Virus record (IMG/VR): IMGVR_UViG_3300025276_000195
Location: 1 to 25,944 of that record
From: a virus
Strand: one strand, 5' to 3'
DNA length: 25,944 bases
Shown here: piece by piece, positions 8,501-15,072 of the stretch
Layout: each line of letters starts with the position of its first letter
How positions within the stretch are numbered: the first letter of the stretch is position 1
Notes under the pieces: generated by a model
Databases searched by the model: none
Seen by the model: the letters and a program-made list of their open reading frames with translations, nothing else
Told to the model about the DNA's origin: nothing
Position numbers and translations under genes: made by a program

Positions 8501-8973
8501 ACTTTCGATGAAAAGCCTATATTTGCCGTTGAATAGTTCTCTTGTAATTTGTTTATTTCAAAAGAATTCGGTATATTTGTATAGGTAACTCCTGCAATCA
8601 CAACGTCTGTAAATGAGGCATCATAGGTCGCACCTACGGACTGATTAGTTCCTTTGTCTATATAGTATGTTGTATCATCTAAAGTGATGTCAAACGTAAA
8701 GAATTCGTCTATTGAGGTTTTATCTATTTCGAATAATATTTCTTGTGCATCGTTATCTACATTTGTAGGTTTAACGTACATGAATTTTTGATATTCGGCA
8801 CTATAAACTTTTTCTAATATAATTATTTGTTCTGATTCAATTAAATCTACCGAAACGGCATTTTCACTAAGAACATAGTTTCCTCTGTATAATCCAGAAA
8901 CAGAATCATAAAATAAGTTTAAGTTGTTTCCTTTTTTATTAAAGAAATGTAAGTTTTCTTTTTTAATTGACAT
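5506..8973 (-). CDS. Very large baseplate wedge protein, gp7-like
   Basis: At 1155 residues this is the largest gene here, close to T4 gp7 (about 1030 aa), and it follows gp25-like and gp6-like genes as gp7-type proteins do in contractile tails. The start HFFNKKGNNLNLFYD is of a type seen in large baseplate proteins. Residues ~220-275 form a helical core (VVNKKRKELLLEFHNIF...GYESVTIKEYW), and 345-380 are also helical. Residues ~590-820 and ~1060 carry repeated Trp-Asp motifs (NVTWNSLD, VSWDDF, VKWDDLENLTWDEM, VTWDDVDHLYWDDL, ATWNSLD). Two PKD/Ig-like strands occur at ~685-717 and ~1122-1152. It probably clamps the inner baseplate and extends outwards. The gp7 assignment rests on size, order and general pattern, not on a specific motif. 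Confidence 0.85.
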   Translation of the reverse strand: MSIKKENLHFFNKKGNNLNLFYDSVSGLYRGNYVLSENAVSVDLIESEQIIILEKVYSAEYQKFMYVKPTNVDNDAQEILFEIDKTSIDEFFTFDITLDDTTYYIDKGTNQSVGATYDASFTDVVIAGVTYTNIPNSFEINKLQENYSTANIGFSSKVENSFVGKVNMYFKTGATKVQIGEVFLFIDTVAEDTRLPLMLETLGHTLNNKDFLIFDSTNVNEEDIDFAVVNKKRKELLLEFHNIFPYLGSYKALINVIKYFGYESVTIKEYWKNVKVDSENFGKLRPVDIESVLLNSNNTKELSDLFPSKVYSKTNKFGMYYQITEETGKYDEDGLPITKESFEFTIDEILVKLYALKDKLKKYFLPLNSRIIDIVGEALYYTKVELNYWNSVNRIDDVDININPTFEVFPRKYGFIEDLRPLQWLGVKISPDLLLDGSANLKVREFTLTNSFFRNKLKIFDSVSGVGFEIIADYKSTNKTNALKLYEGLIKLGAPFNEFYITVDDNKILFVEKENTGAVLASYVEQGIYAGTVPTLSFQDYLNGAQPTSTYAKAYLQFFFDRDFKLSELDNNENIPVGYPIILKNTSFDINWSDANVTWNSLDEKRNYNDFNFPGSAASGFPTSAYTSGGATGFDPYSGVSWDDFGNANFYEMQWYIYKKANSVSPFWSSTVKGSLVDFKEWAVNLPHPGDYTVEMTLFDMYGSYSKNTEINHITVEQKNPNFTAWKVKDLSDVKWDDLENLTWDEMGSSWELPFLPNTNTDDAILAWHSIDRVEFYQNLVKQNAILRSKGDINSKTWKNIGDNVTWDDVDHLYWDDLSSTYTKFYIKDLFLAAAGNDITIKDAAGNILEKFAKTGFSADGYKLNITGNQYIDLVFQLSSLDETRYPILSSFIYEYRPIIEYGVPTIHQIIAVSKKLEKPKRYFFTSASINDISKYNTPLNGFGAVGDSGSSFDIYGFNNFYAIGGTGATDQSITIDNISYTIPSSIQTLSALATDLNTNSPFDEWGFNIVQSYQGATAPATYKDEKILAFKKIYSSNEINIIKYNKVYGTKYARSITTNATWNSLDVLYYQRDVKPFTQIYFNYDISWMPGYKNPKWKITKVGTGEEVFSWLNKYMVYLFTDEGEYNISLELEDTNGNKKTITKNGLIRVKSYK
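5507..5514 (-). promoter_or_regulatory. Late-promoter-like octamer TATAAATA
   Basis: Exact T4 late-type core on the minus strand, 19 nt upstream of the ATG at 5487. It overlaps the last codons of the preceding gene, which ends at 5506. Confidence 0.5.
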
Positions 8974-8979
8974 TTGATA

Positions 8980-9201
8980 TTATTTATTTGGATTTTCTTC
9001 TGTATAGTTATATAAATTTTCAATAAGTTTAACTGAATAATAATTATTCATTTTAATCATTTCTAATCTTTTTAAAAATCCTTGCATAATTTCATTTTCT
9101 GTCCCTGTCAAATATGGGGACATAGTTTTTTTGAATATGTCTAATTCTTCTTGAACCAACGGTTCGTATGCTTGTTTTATTTGAGATTTTTTAATTGACA
9201 T
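8980..9201 (-). CDS. Small unrecognised baseplate-cluster protein, 73 aa
   Basis: A 73-residue helical, charged protein lying 9 nt after the gp6-like gene and 6 nt before the 1155-aa gene, so it is almost certainly co-translated with them. It has no transmembrane segment and no cysteine. It starts MSIKK, exactly like the downstream 1155-aa protein, and the two starts share 15 identical nucleotides. A short subunit or assembly factor of the baseplate wedge is plausible from position. No family is recognised. Confidence 0.7.
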   Translation of the reverse strand: MSIKKSQIKQAYEPLVQEELDIFKKTMSPYLTGTENEIMQGFLKRLEMIKMNNYYSVKLIENLYNYTEENPNK

Positions 9202-9210
9202 ATTTATATA

Positions 9211-11019
9211 TTATTTTCTCGGTATAGATTCTCTAATTACAATATTTAGTGCTGATAAATTAGCATCATTTATTCCATCAGAATAAATAATTCCATTCCT
9301 GTCAGTAAATCCACCTCTAATAATCGGCAATTCTTTGTTTCCTATTGTAATATCACCGAATTCATCTAATCCCAAGTTAGGATTTTCTCCTACTTTAAGT
9401 TTAATTTTTTCGTTGGTTTCTATCGAATTGCTTAAATTTAAGTTAGGTACATCGTTATTTTCTCTAACTGCTTTTAATAAAGCACTAGATGTCTCTGTAT
9501 TGTTATAATTAATTTTTTTGAAATAATATCCGTTAAAAATAGCTTCTTCGTTAGTTTTAGAAATAAAATCAACATAAACGGAATCTACGCCATCAATTTC
9601 TTCTATCATCTTAATAATATCTGAACGAGGTATTTTATCTCTTCTTTGTAAAGATAAGAAATATTCTCCTATTACATTTGTTATTTCGGCTTTTACTGTG
9701 TCTTCGCTAATAATGTCATCAAAAACTCTAATAAAAACATTCAATGCATAATTTGTAACAACCGGGTCTATTATTTCTAATTCAGTTGAAATTAATTGTC
9801 TACCACTTTTGTTGATTACATCATAAACAGCATCTTTATCTTCTTTTGAAAGATAGAAGTTGCTAATGTCTGTACTAAAGTAATCGGAATTGCTTTGTAC
9901 TTTCCTTGTAATGTCTGGTAATAAGAAAAGATATACTATGTTGTCATCATCTAAATATTCATCACCAAAAGTATTGAATGCTTCTATAAAACTAAATTGA
10001 TTGTATTTAGATAAGAATGCTATATAATTTGTAGGATTTGCAAGTACTAATCCTCTACTGTTTTTGTTAAGTAAAAATCTAGTAAGTTCTTTATCTTCTG
10101 CATCAGCACCCATTGTTATTTTCTTAGATACGCTAATATCGAAAATTTCATTCAAATCCAACTCGCCACCAAATCCATCAGAAACCTCATCGACAAATTC
10201 AAGCAAAATAGAAGATGATGATTCCCCAATATTACCACCCGAACCATTTGAAGCAATCCACTCCACTTGGATTTTTTCTCCAGAATCTGGTATGTAACCA
10301 TAATCTTTATTGCCAAAATATATATCAACCCCACCATTAATTCCTGTTTTTATTATGACCCCTTTTTCGTTCTTTTTAATATCATAAAGAGATTCAAAAT
10401 TTTTAAATTCTTGACCATTTACTAAAACAGTAATTATATCATTTTCTATTTGTGCAAATCTGGTTGGAATATTGAAAGATTGTAAGTCAGTATTATCTCC
10501 GATAAAATCAGAAGTGTTCAATTCTCCTTCAACAACTTGAAACTTAAATAATTTCGAACTGGTTTTAGGAATATAAACAGACTCAGAATCTAAAATTATT
10601 AGATAATTTTTTTGATTGTTTTTACACAATACTTTACTGTAATTTTGAATTTGTATATTAGCACCCGGTATTTCATTTGCCATTCCAGGTTTTATCTTTA
10701 ACGATAATTCGCCTTTTGCACTAATCGGTCTACTGGGATTGTGACCCGTTAATCTTGATAATCCTAATATAGAATTTTCTTTAAAAGCGGTTAAAAGATT
10801 TCTTTCATTTAAAGAATCCTCTAAATAAAAGTATTGTAATTTGTTTAATTCGTTAAGTACGTCAACAATTTGGCCATATGGACTTGAAGGGGAAAAGTTT
10901 AATCCTCTTTTTTCATATTCTTTGATTAAGTATAGTTCTATTTGTTCTTTTAATTGACCATCGAACAGTCTACTTTTGTCTATAATCTTATTAACTTGGG
11001 CCTTTGCTTTCTTTGACAT
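9211..11019 (-). CDS. Baseplate wedge protein, gp6 / baseplate J family
   Basis: A 602-residue protein directly after the gp25-like gene, the usual order of T4 25-6, P2 W-J and injection systems. The N-terminus is helical (IKEYEKRGLNF...DVLNELNKLQYFYLEDSLNERN), matching the oligomerising part of J-like proteins. The middle contains the typical string of small beta domains with Gly-rich turns (GGVDIYFGNKDYG near residues 228-240, NGSGGNIGESSSS near 258-270), then the helical segment KELTRFLLNKNSRGL. A C-terminal half contains TNVIGEYFLSLQRRDKIPRSDI, the classic 'launch into next repeat' region of J. It forms wedges around the hub and signals sheath contraction. A promoter-like GTTAAATA lies 20 nt upstream. 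Confidence 0.9.
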   Translation of the reverse strand: MSKKAKAQVNKIIDKSRLFDGQLKEQIELYLIKEYEKRGLNFSPSSPYGQIVDVLNELNKLQYFYLEDSLNERNLLTAFKENSILGLSRLTGHNPSRPISAKGELSLKIKPGMANEIPGANIQIQNYSKVLCKNNQKNYLIILDSESVYIPKTSSKLFKFQVVEGELNTSDFIGDNTDLQSFNIPTRFAQIENDIITVLVNGQEFKNFESLYDIKKNEKGVIIKTGINGGVDIYFGNKDYGYIPDSGEKIQVEWIASNGSGGNIGESSSSILLEFVDEVSDGFGGELDLNEIFDISVSKKITMGADAEDKELTRFLLNKNSRGLVLANPTNYIAFLSKYNQFSFIEAFNTFGDEYLDDDNIVYLFLLPDITRKVQSNSDYFSTDISNFYLSKEDKDAVYDVINKSGRQLISTELEIIDPVVTNYALNVFIRVFDDIISEDTVKAEITNVIGEYFLSLQRRDKIPRSDIIKMIEEIDGVDSVYVDFISKTNEEAIFNGYYFKKINYNNTETSSALLKAVRENNDVPNLNLSNSIETNEKIKLKVGENPNLGLDEFGDITIGNKELPIIRGGFTDRNGIIYSDGINDANLSALNIVIRESIPRK

Positions 11020-11039
11020 CTACGAACAATTGTTTTTTA

Positions 11040-11047
11040 TATTTAAC
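11040..11047 (-). promoter_or_regulatory. Late-promoter-like octamer GTTAAATA
   Basis: GTTAAATATAAAAAAC on the minus strand, 20 nt upstream of the ATG at 11019. It overlaps the stop codon of the gp25-like gene (11043-11045). Confidence 0.4.
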
Positions 11048-11408
11048 TGATAACCATTCTAACTAAATTGTCGTCTTCTACGGTTATATCTATAATTGCT
11101 GAATCGCTATTACCTACTTCGTAGAATTTAACATCTATCGAATACTTAAATGATCCAGATAATGCACAATTTAAAGTTATTTGTTGATTTATGGCTTGTT
11201 TCAATTCACTTTCACCTACATTGAAATCCCATAGATAAGAACGCAAACCAACACCGAAATCCGCTCTACCTAATACTGTTGTAGGTGGTGTTCCTAAAAC
11301 CATTTCTATTTCTTGTAAAAACATAGTTAACATATCGTTAGTTTCTACATCGTTTTTACTATATAAAGAACGTTGCGGTCTTCTAATATAAATATCTGTT
11401 GCGCCCAT
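11043..11408 (-). CDS. Baseplate wedge protein, GPW/gp25 family
   Basis: 121 residues, close to T4 gp25 (132 aa). The central region has the family pattern: an amphipathic helix (DMLTMFLQEIEMVLGT), a Gly/Arg turn (VLGRADFGVGLRSYLWDF), a second helix (ESELKQAINQQITLNC), then strands ending DITVEDDNLVRMVIS. The gp25 family joins the wedges to the sheath base and serves as the template for sheath polymerisation. It lies 14 nt after the 257-aa gene and 23 nt before the gp6-like gene, the conserved gp25-gp6 pairing. The family assignment is strong. The leader is A-rich and SD-less. Confidence 0.92.
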   Translation of the reverse strand: MGATDIYIRRPQRSLYSKNDVETNDMLTMFLQEIEMVLGTPPTTVLGRADFGVGLRSYLWDFNVGESELKQAINQQITLNCALSGSFKYSIDVKFYEVGNSDSAIIDITVEDDNLVRMVIS

Positions 11409-11422
11409 TTATTCTTTTATTT

Positions 11423-12196
11423 TTATAGTCCGTTGGTATGAAAGATAAAATCACTACCACCTCTCATACTTTTAACTTCTTCTTTTACTTCATCTACACT
11501 TTCTTTTCCTTGGTCATAAAACCTATCGTAATTGATAGTTGCTCCACCTGGTAAGTCCATAGAAAATGTACCTAATATATTTGCAAGTTGCATTTTAGTT
11601 TGACCTAAACAATAATTAAAAAATAAATCTAAATTATAAAGTGATTCTAAAGGTGCTCTTACTTCACAATCTAATAAAAAATCTGGTGAATGTTCTAAAG
11701 AACCTTTTAAAAATAATTTATTTGATTGTCTACTGTATGTATATGATATAGGATAATTTAAAATAAGGTCAGTTAAATCTCCCCAACTGGATGCAATCAC
11801 ATAACCGAGAACTGCGTCTGTTTGCGTAACATCTTCCGTTCCACCGAAACTACCATTTACCCCCCAATTAGAACTCATAAATCCATTAAAAGAAAAATCG
11901 GCACCACCACCGCTCATTCTACTCTTTGAAGACCTATCCTTTGCAACAGCATTGACAGAATAAACACACTTAGGTAATGTTAATTTCCTAGTTTGTTTAA
12001 ATTCTTCATTTGTGCTCCATACAGTTGCCGGAATTGACAGATATATATTTTCTACACCATCATCCCAATTTCTATGAAACCATTGAGCCGAATATTTTAC
12101 TAAATTGTCTATTGCTTTTTCTGGAACTGAAAATGGTAAACTACAACCAACTGTTATTGCTGTATTAAGTTCATCGTAAAATTCTTGCTTAGTCAT
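11423..12196 (-). CDS. Conserved phage structural/baseplate-associated protein, 257 aa
   Basis: This protein has a Gly/Ser-rich middle (SRMSGGGADFSFNGFMSSNWG, residues ~92-112) and a conserved-looking C-terminal third with FFNYCLGQTKMQLANILGTF, the segment DLPGGATINYD and the helix VDEVKEEVKSMRG. I know this C-terminal pattern as recurring beside baseplate genes of large myoviruses, but not with an assigned role. It has no signal peptide or membrane segment. It lies 17 nt after the amidoligase gene and 14 nt before gp25, so it restarts the baseplate series after the accessory island. An ATTAAATA occurs only 4 nt before its ATG, too close to be its own promoter. A structural role is inference. 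Confidence 0.8.
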   Translation of the reverse strand: MTKQEFYDELNTAITVGCSLPFSVPEKAIDNLVKYSAQWFHRNWDDGVENIYLSIPATVWSTNEEFKQTRKLTLPKCVYSVNAVAKDRSSKSRMSGGGADFSFNGFMSSNWGVNGSFGGTEDVTQTDAVLGYVIASSWGDLTDLILNYPISYTYSRQSNKLFLKGSLEHSPDFLLDCEVRAPLESLYNLDLFFNYCLGQTKMQLANILGTFSMDLPGGATINYDRFYDQGKESVDEVKEEVKSMRGGSDFIFHTNGL

Positions 12197-12213
12197 ATTT
12201 TATTTAATTTCTT

Positions 12214-13524
12214 TTAATCTTCCTTTTCGTCCAGGTTTTCAACATCTTTGTCAATTACGATAGTACTTTCTGTAATTTCAGTATTTGAATGCGAACCTTT
12301 TCTAAAAATACCACCATCTACGTAAGAATCTATTATTTCAACACCATCTAAATAACAATTTTTAAATTCGGCATATCTATTTTCTCCATTTTTTATTCTA
12401 CTGTCTTTGAATTTAGAATTGTTAGTTTCGCATCTATCTAAATCTGAACCCGATATTACACAATCGTGTACTGGTGTTTGAATCATAACAACATTTAGTA
12501 ATCTACAATTATAAAAAAGAATTCTAGGATTTTCTATTAATGTCTTTCTAAATATAAATCCAGCAAATTCAATACAAGAATTGTCAGTATCGTAATTTAT
12601 TATTCCTTTCATATTAAACTTTACTTCTTTCATTCTAATAAGAATAGGAAACAAATCTTTCCACATAAGAGGAAAAAATAATTTTAATGTTTCTACATCA
12701 TCTCTAGTGTCTACTTTGAATTCTATATTTTTGAATATATTATTGAAATTAAAATAGTTTTGACCAGCCAAAAAGATATCTTTCTTTGGTTCTAATAATT
12801 TAATTAGTTTTTCTTTTATTTCACTATCGTCTTTTTCGTAAGATTCTTTGATGCTCATTAAAAAATAATCTAAAAGATATAAGATATCAGATTGTTGTTC
12901 TTCGTATTTTCTACCACCTAAATATCTAAATTCTAAATAATTACTTTTTAATTTTTCAAAATTAACACCATAATACTTACTGGTAGGATAAACAAAACTA
13001 GTTCTATTAGTACTTATTGTTTTGAAATCAAAGTTACTATGTAACGGAATTATTTCTTTTATTGATTTTGTATATATATTGTCTCTTCTTTTAGGAAATC
13101 TACTATAAACTTCTTCTTCATCAAAGTTTAAAATAAATTTAAGAATATCAATTTGTTGTATATAATCAGCATCAGGAAAATTCAAATTCAAATGTATTCC
13201 ACACCTTTCGGTAGTTTTTACTTCTGGCGTTTCTCTAATCCATCTCAAGACTTTTATTAAAACTATTTTTGCATGATTATAATCAAGTGGTCCTGTTACT
13301 AATTCAACAGAATGGTCTCCTAAAGAAAAGTCCGGTTCTATTTTATAGTGATTGTCGGTAGGAATAAACGCTGAATGGTGTTCCTTTTCTATATTAATTT
13401 TTGCCTTTAAAAGTTTTGAAAATTGTTTCTTAATTTCTCCTAAGTTAAAGGTAGGTTTTCTTACAAATTCAATTTCTAAACCAACTTTACTATTGTGTAA
13501 TTCCATATCTTTTTCTTGGTTCAT
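12214..13524 (-). CDS. Amidoligase-like enzyme fused to pentapeptide-like repeats
   Basis: The N-terminal ~205 residues carry the signatures of the COOH-NH2 ligase (amidoligase, glutamine-synthetase/GCS fold) family: GLEIEF at 15-20, KIEPDFSL at 61-68, VELVTGPL at 73-80, ERCGIHLNLN at 106-115 and NYLEFRYLGG at 195-204. Acidic residues E17, E19, E74 and E198, with H111 and R200, would form the ATP/metal site. After a helical middle, residues ~335-420 contain imperfect five-residue repeats (SDLDR, SKFKD, SRIKN, AEFKN, CYLDG), predicting a right-handed beta-helix. The family forms amide or peptide bonds, often modifying proteins or making small peptides; the substrate here is unknown. It has its own promoter-like box behind a terminator. 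MELHNS at codon 7 is an alternative start. Confidence 0.88.
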   Translation of the reverse strand: MNQEKDMELHNSKVGLEIEFVRKPTFNLGEIKKQFSKLLKAKINIEKEHHSAFIPTDNHYKIEPDFSLGDHSVELVTGPLDYNHAKIVLIKVLRWIRETPEVKTTERCGIHLNLNFPDADYIQQIDILKFILNFDEEEVYSRFPKRRDNIYTKSIKEIIPLHSNFDFKTISTNRTSFVYPTSKYYGVNFEKLKSNYLEFRYLGGRKYEEQQSDILYLLDYFLMSIKESYEKDDSEIKEKLIKLLEPKKDIFLAGQNYFNFNNIFKNIEFKVDTRDDVETLKLFFPLMWKDLFPILIRMKEVKFNMKGIINYDTDNSCIEFAGFIFRKTLIENPRILFYNCRLLNVVMIQTPVHDCVISGSDLDRCETNNSKFKDSRIKNGENRYAEFKNCYLDGVEIIDSYVDGGIFRKGSHSNTEITESTIVIDKDVENLDEKED

Positions 13525-13542
13525 AAAATGCGTTAGTTTTCT

Positions 13543-13550
13543 TATTTAAT
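13543..13550 (-). promoter_or_regulatory. Late-promoter-like octamer ATTAAATA
   Basis: GATTAAATAAGAAAACTAA on the minus strand, 18 nt upstream of the ATG at 13524 and 4 nt after the terminator stem at 13555-13582. The box before 4171 has the same terminator-then-ATTAAATA arrangement. Confidence 0.55.
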
Positions 13551-13554
13551 CAAA

Positions 13555-13582
13555 AAAAGGCAATCAGAAATGATTGCCTTTT
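13555..13582 (-). terminator. Rho-independent terminator, 12-bp perfect stem
   Basis: AAAAGGCAATCA (13555-13566), loop GAAA (13567-13570) and TGATTGCCTTTT (13571-13582) form a perfect stem. On the minus strand the loop is UUUC and the 3' side ends in a run of seven U. It lies 25 nt past the stop of the S1 gene (13608) and upstream of the amidoligase promoter-like box. Confidence 0.88.
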
Positions 13583-13607
13583 GTAACGATTGTATGTTAA
13601 TTATATT

Positions 13608-14726
13608 TTAAGTTAATTCTAAAACGTATTTGTTATCTTTATTATCAAGTATTTTTACGTTGTGTCTATCTCCTTTTTTTAATTCTACACCATCTTTTAG
13701 TTTACTTACGTGAAGCAATCCGGTTGCGTTTCTACCTAAAGAAATAAAACTACCATATTTTACGGTCTTAACAACTCTACCTTCAACAACATCTCCTTTT
13801 TCAAATTTAGGTTTTGCAACTTCATTTGGATCAACTACTAGTCTAGATAAAATTATTTTTCTGCTAGTAACAACTTCCTTTAAATAGAAATCAATTTCTT
13901 TTCCAGGAACAACATCACCTTTTTCAAAATAATCAAGTAAAACCTCATCATAATCATCTTTGTGAATCATTCCGGTTAATACGTTGTTAAATTCTATAAA
14001 TATACCAAACGGTTTAGTTCCTGTTATAGTTCCTGTATAAACAGCACCTATTTCTAATTTTTCAATTTCTGTTGGTATTAAAGTTTCTAAATATGCTCTA
14101 TGTGAAACAATTAATTGGTCTTTGAATTTAGAATATGCATTTTCATTTTTAATTGGCATAACTTTTATTGTTTTACCTATTAATGTTTGAAAATCTAATA
14201 ATTTGTTTATTCCTCCTAAACTACCTGGCATAAATACTTGAACACCTTCTATACTAAGAACGTATCCATTTTCTGTTAGACTTAAAACCTCTGCATCATA
14301 TACTATTTCTTCTTCTGAATATTTCATTTCGTTGTAAAGATTCGATTTTACGAATTCTACAATACTAGCTTTTAGATATTCTTTAGTATCAATGATAGAA
14401 GCTTCAACTTCTTCTCCGATTTTATATGATTCTGGGTTTAATTTATCTTTTTCTAATGAAATATAGGCAAAGTCTTTTGAACCAATGTCTAATAATATGT
14501 CAGTGTTAGATATTTGCGAAACTTTACCTACAATAGTTTGTCCAATTTCGTATTTAAGATTTTTAGGTAGTTTGTTAAAGGAATCATCATATTGCTTTAA
14601 CATTTCATCGGCATATGATTCGGTTGAAAGTAGTTTACCGTTTTCTAAGAATGTTGGTTTTTTTGATGTTTCTTCAAATACAGAAATATTTGATGGGTCA
14701 CCATAGGTTACTGTTTGCTCATTCAT
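13608..14726 (-). CDS. S1-domain protein, ribosomal protein S1-like, four OB repeats
   Basis: 372 residues with four S1 RNA-binding repeats at ~60-125, 141-212, 225-296 and 309-372. The third (TGTKPFGIFIEFNNVLTGMIHKDD) and fourth (KYGSFISLGRNATGLLHVSKL) keep the G-x-F and G-L-x-H core of strong RNA-binding S1 repeats. The first and second are divergent, as in the ribosome-docking repeats of bacterial S1. Bacterial S1 usually has six repeats, so this is a shortened form. The N-terminal ~55 residues are unrelated and polar. Known S1 proteins unfold and deliver mRNA leaders to the 30S subunit. A phage copy could favour the short SD-less A/T-rich leaders seen here, or act in RNA replication or decay; this is inference. 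It has an upstream ATTAAATA and a downstream terminator. Confidence 0.93.
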   Translation of the reverse strand: MNEQTVTYGDPSNISVFEETSKKPTFLENGKLLSTESYADEMLKQYDDSFNKLPKNLKYEIGQTIVGKVSQISNTDILLDIGSKDFAYISLEKDKLNPESYKIGEEVEASIIDTKEYLKASIVEFVKSNLYNEMKYSEEEIVYDAEVLSLTENGYVLSIEGVQVFMPGSLGGINKLLDFQTLIGKTIKVMPIKNENAYSKFKDQLIVSHRAYLETLIPTEIEKLEIGAVYTGTITGTKPFGIFIEFNNVLTGMIHKDDYDEVLLDYFEKGDVVPGKEIDFYLKEVVTSRKIILSRLVVDPNEVAKPKFEKGDVVEGRVVKTVKYGSFISLGRNATGLLHVSKLKDGVELKKGDRHNVKILDNKDNKYVLELT

Positions 14727-14752
14727 TTTTTATTTGTTTTAAAGTTATACGT

Positions 14753-14760
14753 TATTTAAT
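14753..14760 (-). promoter_or_regulatory. Late-promoter-like octamer ATTAAATA
   Basis: ATTAAATAACGTATAAC on the minus strand, 26 nt upstream of the ATG at 14726, in a 42-bp gap. It would drive the S1 gene separately from the spike genes. Confidence 0.45.
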
Positions 14761-14768
14761 TTGTTTAA

Positions 14769-15038
14769 TTATGATAATGTTCCTGCACCCGCACCTACTC
14801 CAGCACCTACTCCAGCACCTACTTGTGCAATTGCTGTTCCAGCCGTTGTAACAGCGGTGGTTACTGCTGTACTTACAGTAGTAGTTACTGTTGCACTTCT
14901 GATATATAAATCTATTGCAAGTGCCAATTCTTCAGCAACCTTTTCAATAGCTTCTCTTGCTTCATCGTTTAATCCATCTTCTTTTGCACCTAATATTTTC
15001 TTTAAGTCTTCTTGAAATGTCGGTAATACTAATGCCAT
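14769..15038 (-). CDS. Small baseplate/spike-associated protein, Ala/Thr/Val-rich tail
   Basis: 89 residues in three parts. Residues 7-46 are helical (FQEDLKKIL, EAREAIEKVAEELA, ending AIDLYIRSAT). Residues 48-72 are almost only Thr, Val, Ala and Ser. Residues 73-87 are a Gly-Ala-Val repeat. Short proteins with a helical start, a 'YI(K/R)SATV' junction and a low-complexity T/V/G tail are often found beside spike genes in phage baseplate modules; their function is unknown to me. The gene follows the spike gene by 29 nt. It could plug or extend the spike, or act as an assembly factor. A plus-strand frame over the same bases is an artefact of the low-complexity sequence. Confidence 0.7.
   Translation of the reverse strand: MALVLPTFQEDLKKILGAKEDGLNDEAREAIEKVAEELALAIDLYIRSATVTTTVSTAVTTAVTTAGTAIAQVGAGVGAGVGAGAGTLS
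14791..14826. repeat. 12-bp tandem repeat (GCACCTACTCCA, about three units)
   Basis: Units at 14791-14802 and 14803-14814 are identical, and the third (14815-14826) differs in the last three bases. On the minus strand each unit encodes four residues of the GAGV tail of the 89-aa protein. Slipped-strand expansion or contraction would change tail length without breaking the frame. Confidence 0.85.
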
Positions 15039-15064
15039 AATTATGTTGGTTTAAGTTTATAATA

Positions 15065-15072
15065 TATTTACT
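15065..15072 (-). promoter_or_regulatory. Late-promoter-like octamer AGTAAATA
   Basis: AGTAAATATATTATAAAC on the minus strand, 26 nt upstream of the ATG at 15038. It overlaps the stop of the spike gene. The same AGTAAATAT occurs before the 90-aa gene. Confidence 0.35.

Noticed and set aside
9201-9208. Exact TATAAATA abutting the ATG of the 73-aa gene
   Set aside because: It overlaps the start codon itself, so it cannot be a promoter for this gene with the spacing seen elsewhere.
12201-12208. ATTAAATA before the 257-aa gene
   Set aside because: Only 4 nt from the ATG, so a transcript starting downstream of it would lack a leader or miss the start; probably an A-rich leader by chance.
13608-14726. 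S1 gene as host DNA contamination or misassembly
   Set aside because: Same strand, same composition and same promoter-like box as its phage neighbours, with a terminator of the same type as at 4209-4236.
14791-14826. Possible CRISPR or regulatory iteron from 12-bp repeats
   Set aside because: Units are contiguous with no spacers and in frame within a coding region; a protein-coding tandem repeat explains them.
14615-15015. Plus-strand frames with His/Leu or Pro/Ala/Val repeats
   Set aside because: They are antisense readings of the 12-bp repeat and the Thr/Val-rich stretch; the minus-strand 89-aa frame fits the operon and has a structured N-terminus.
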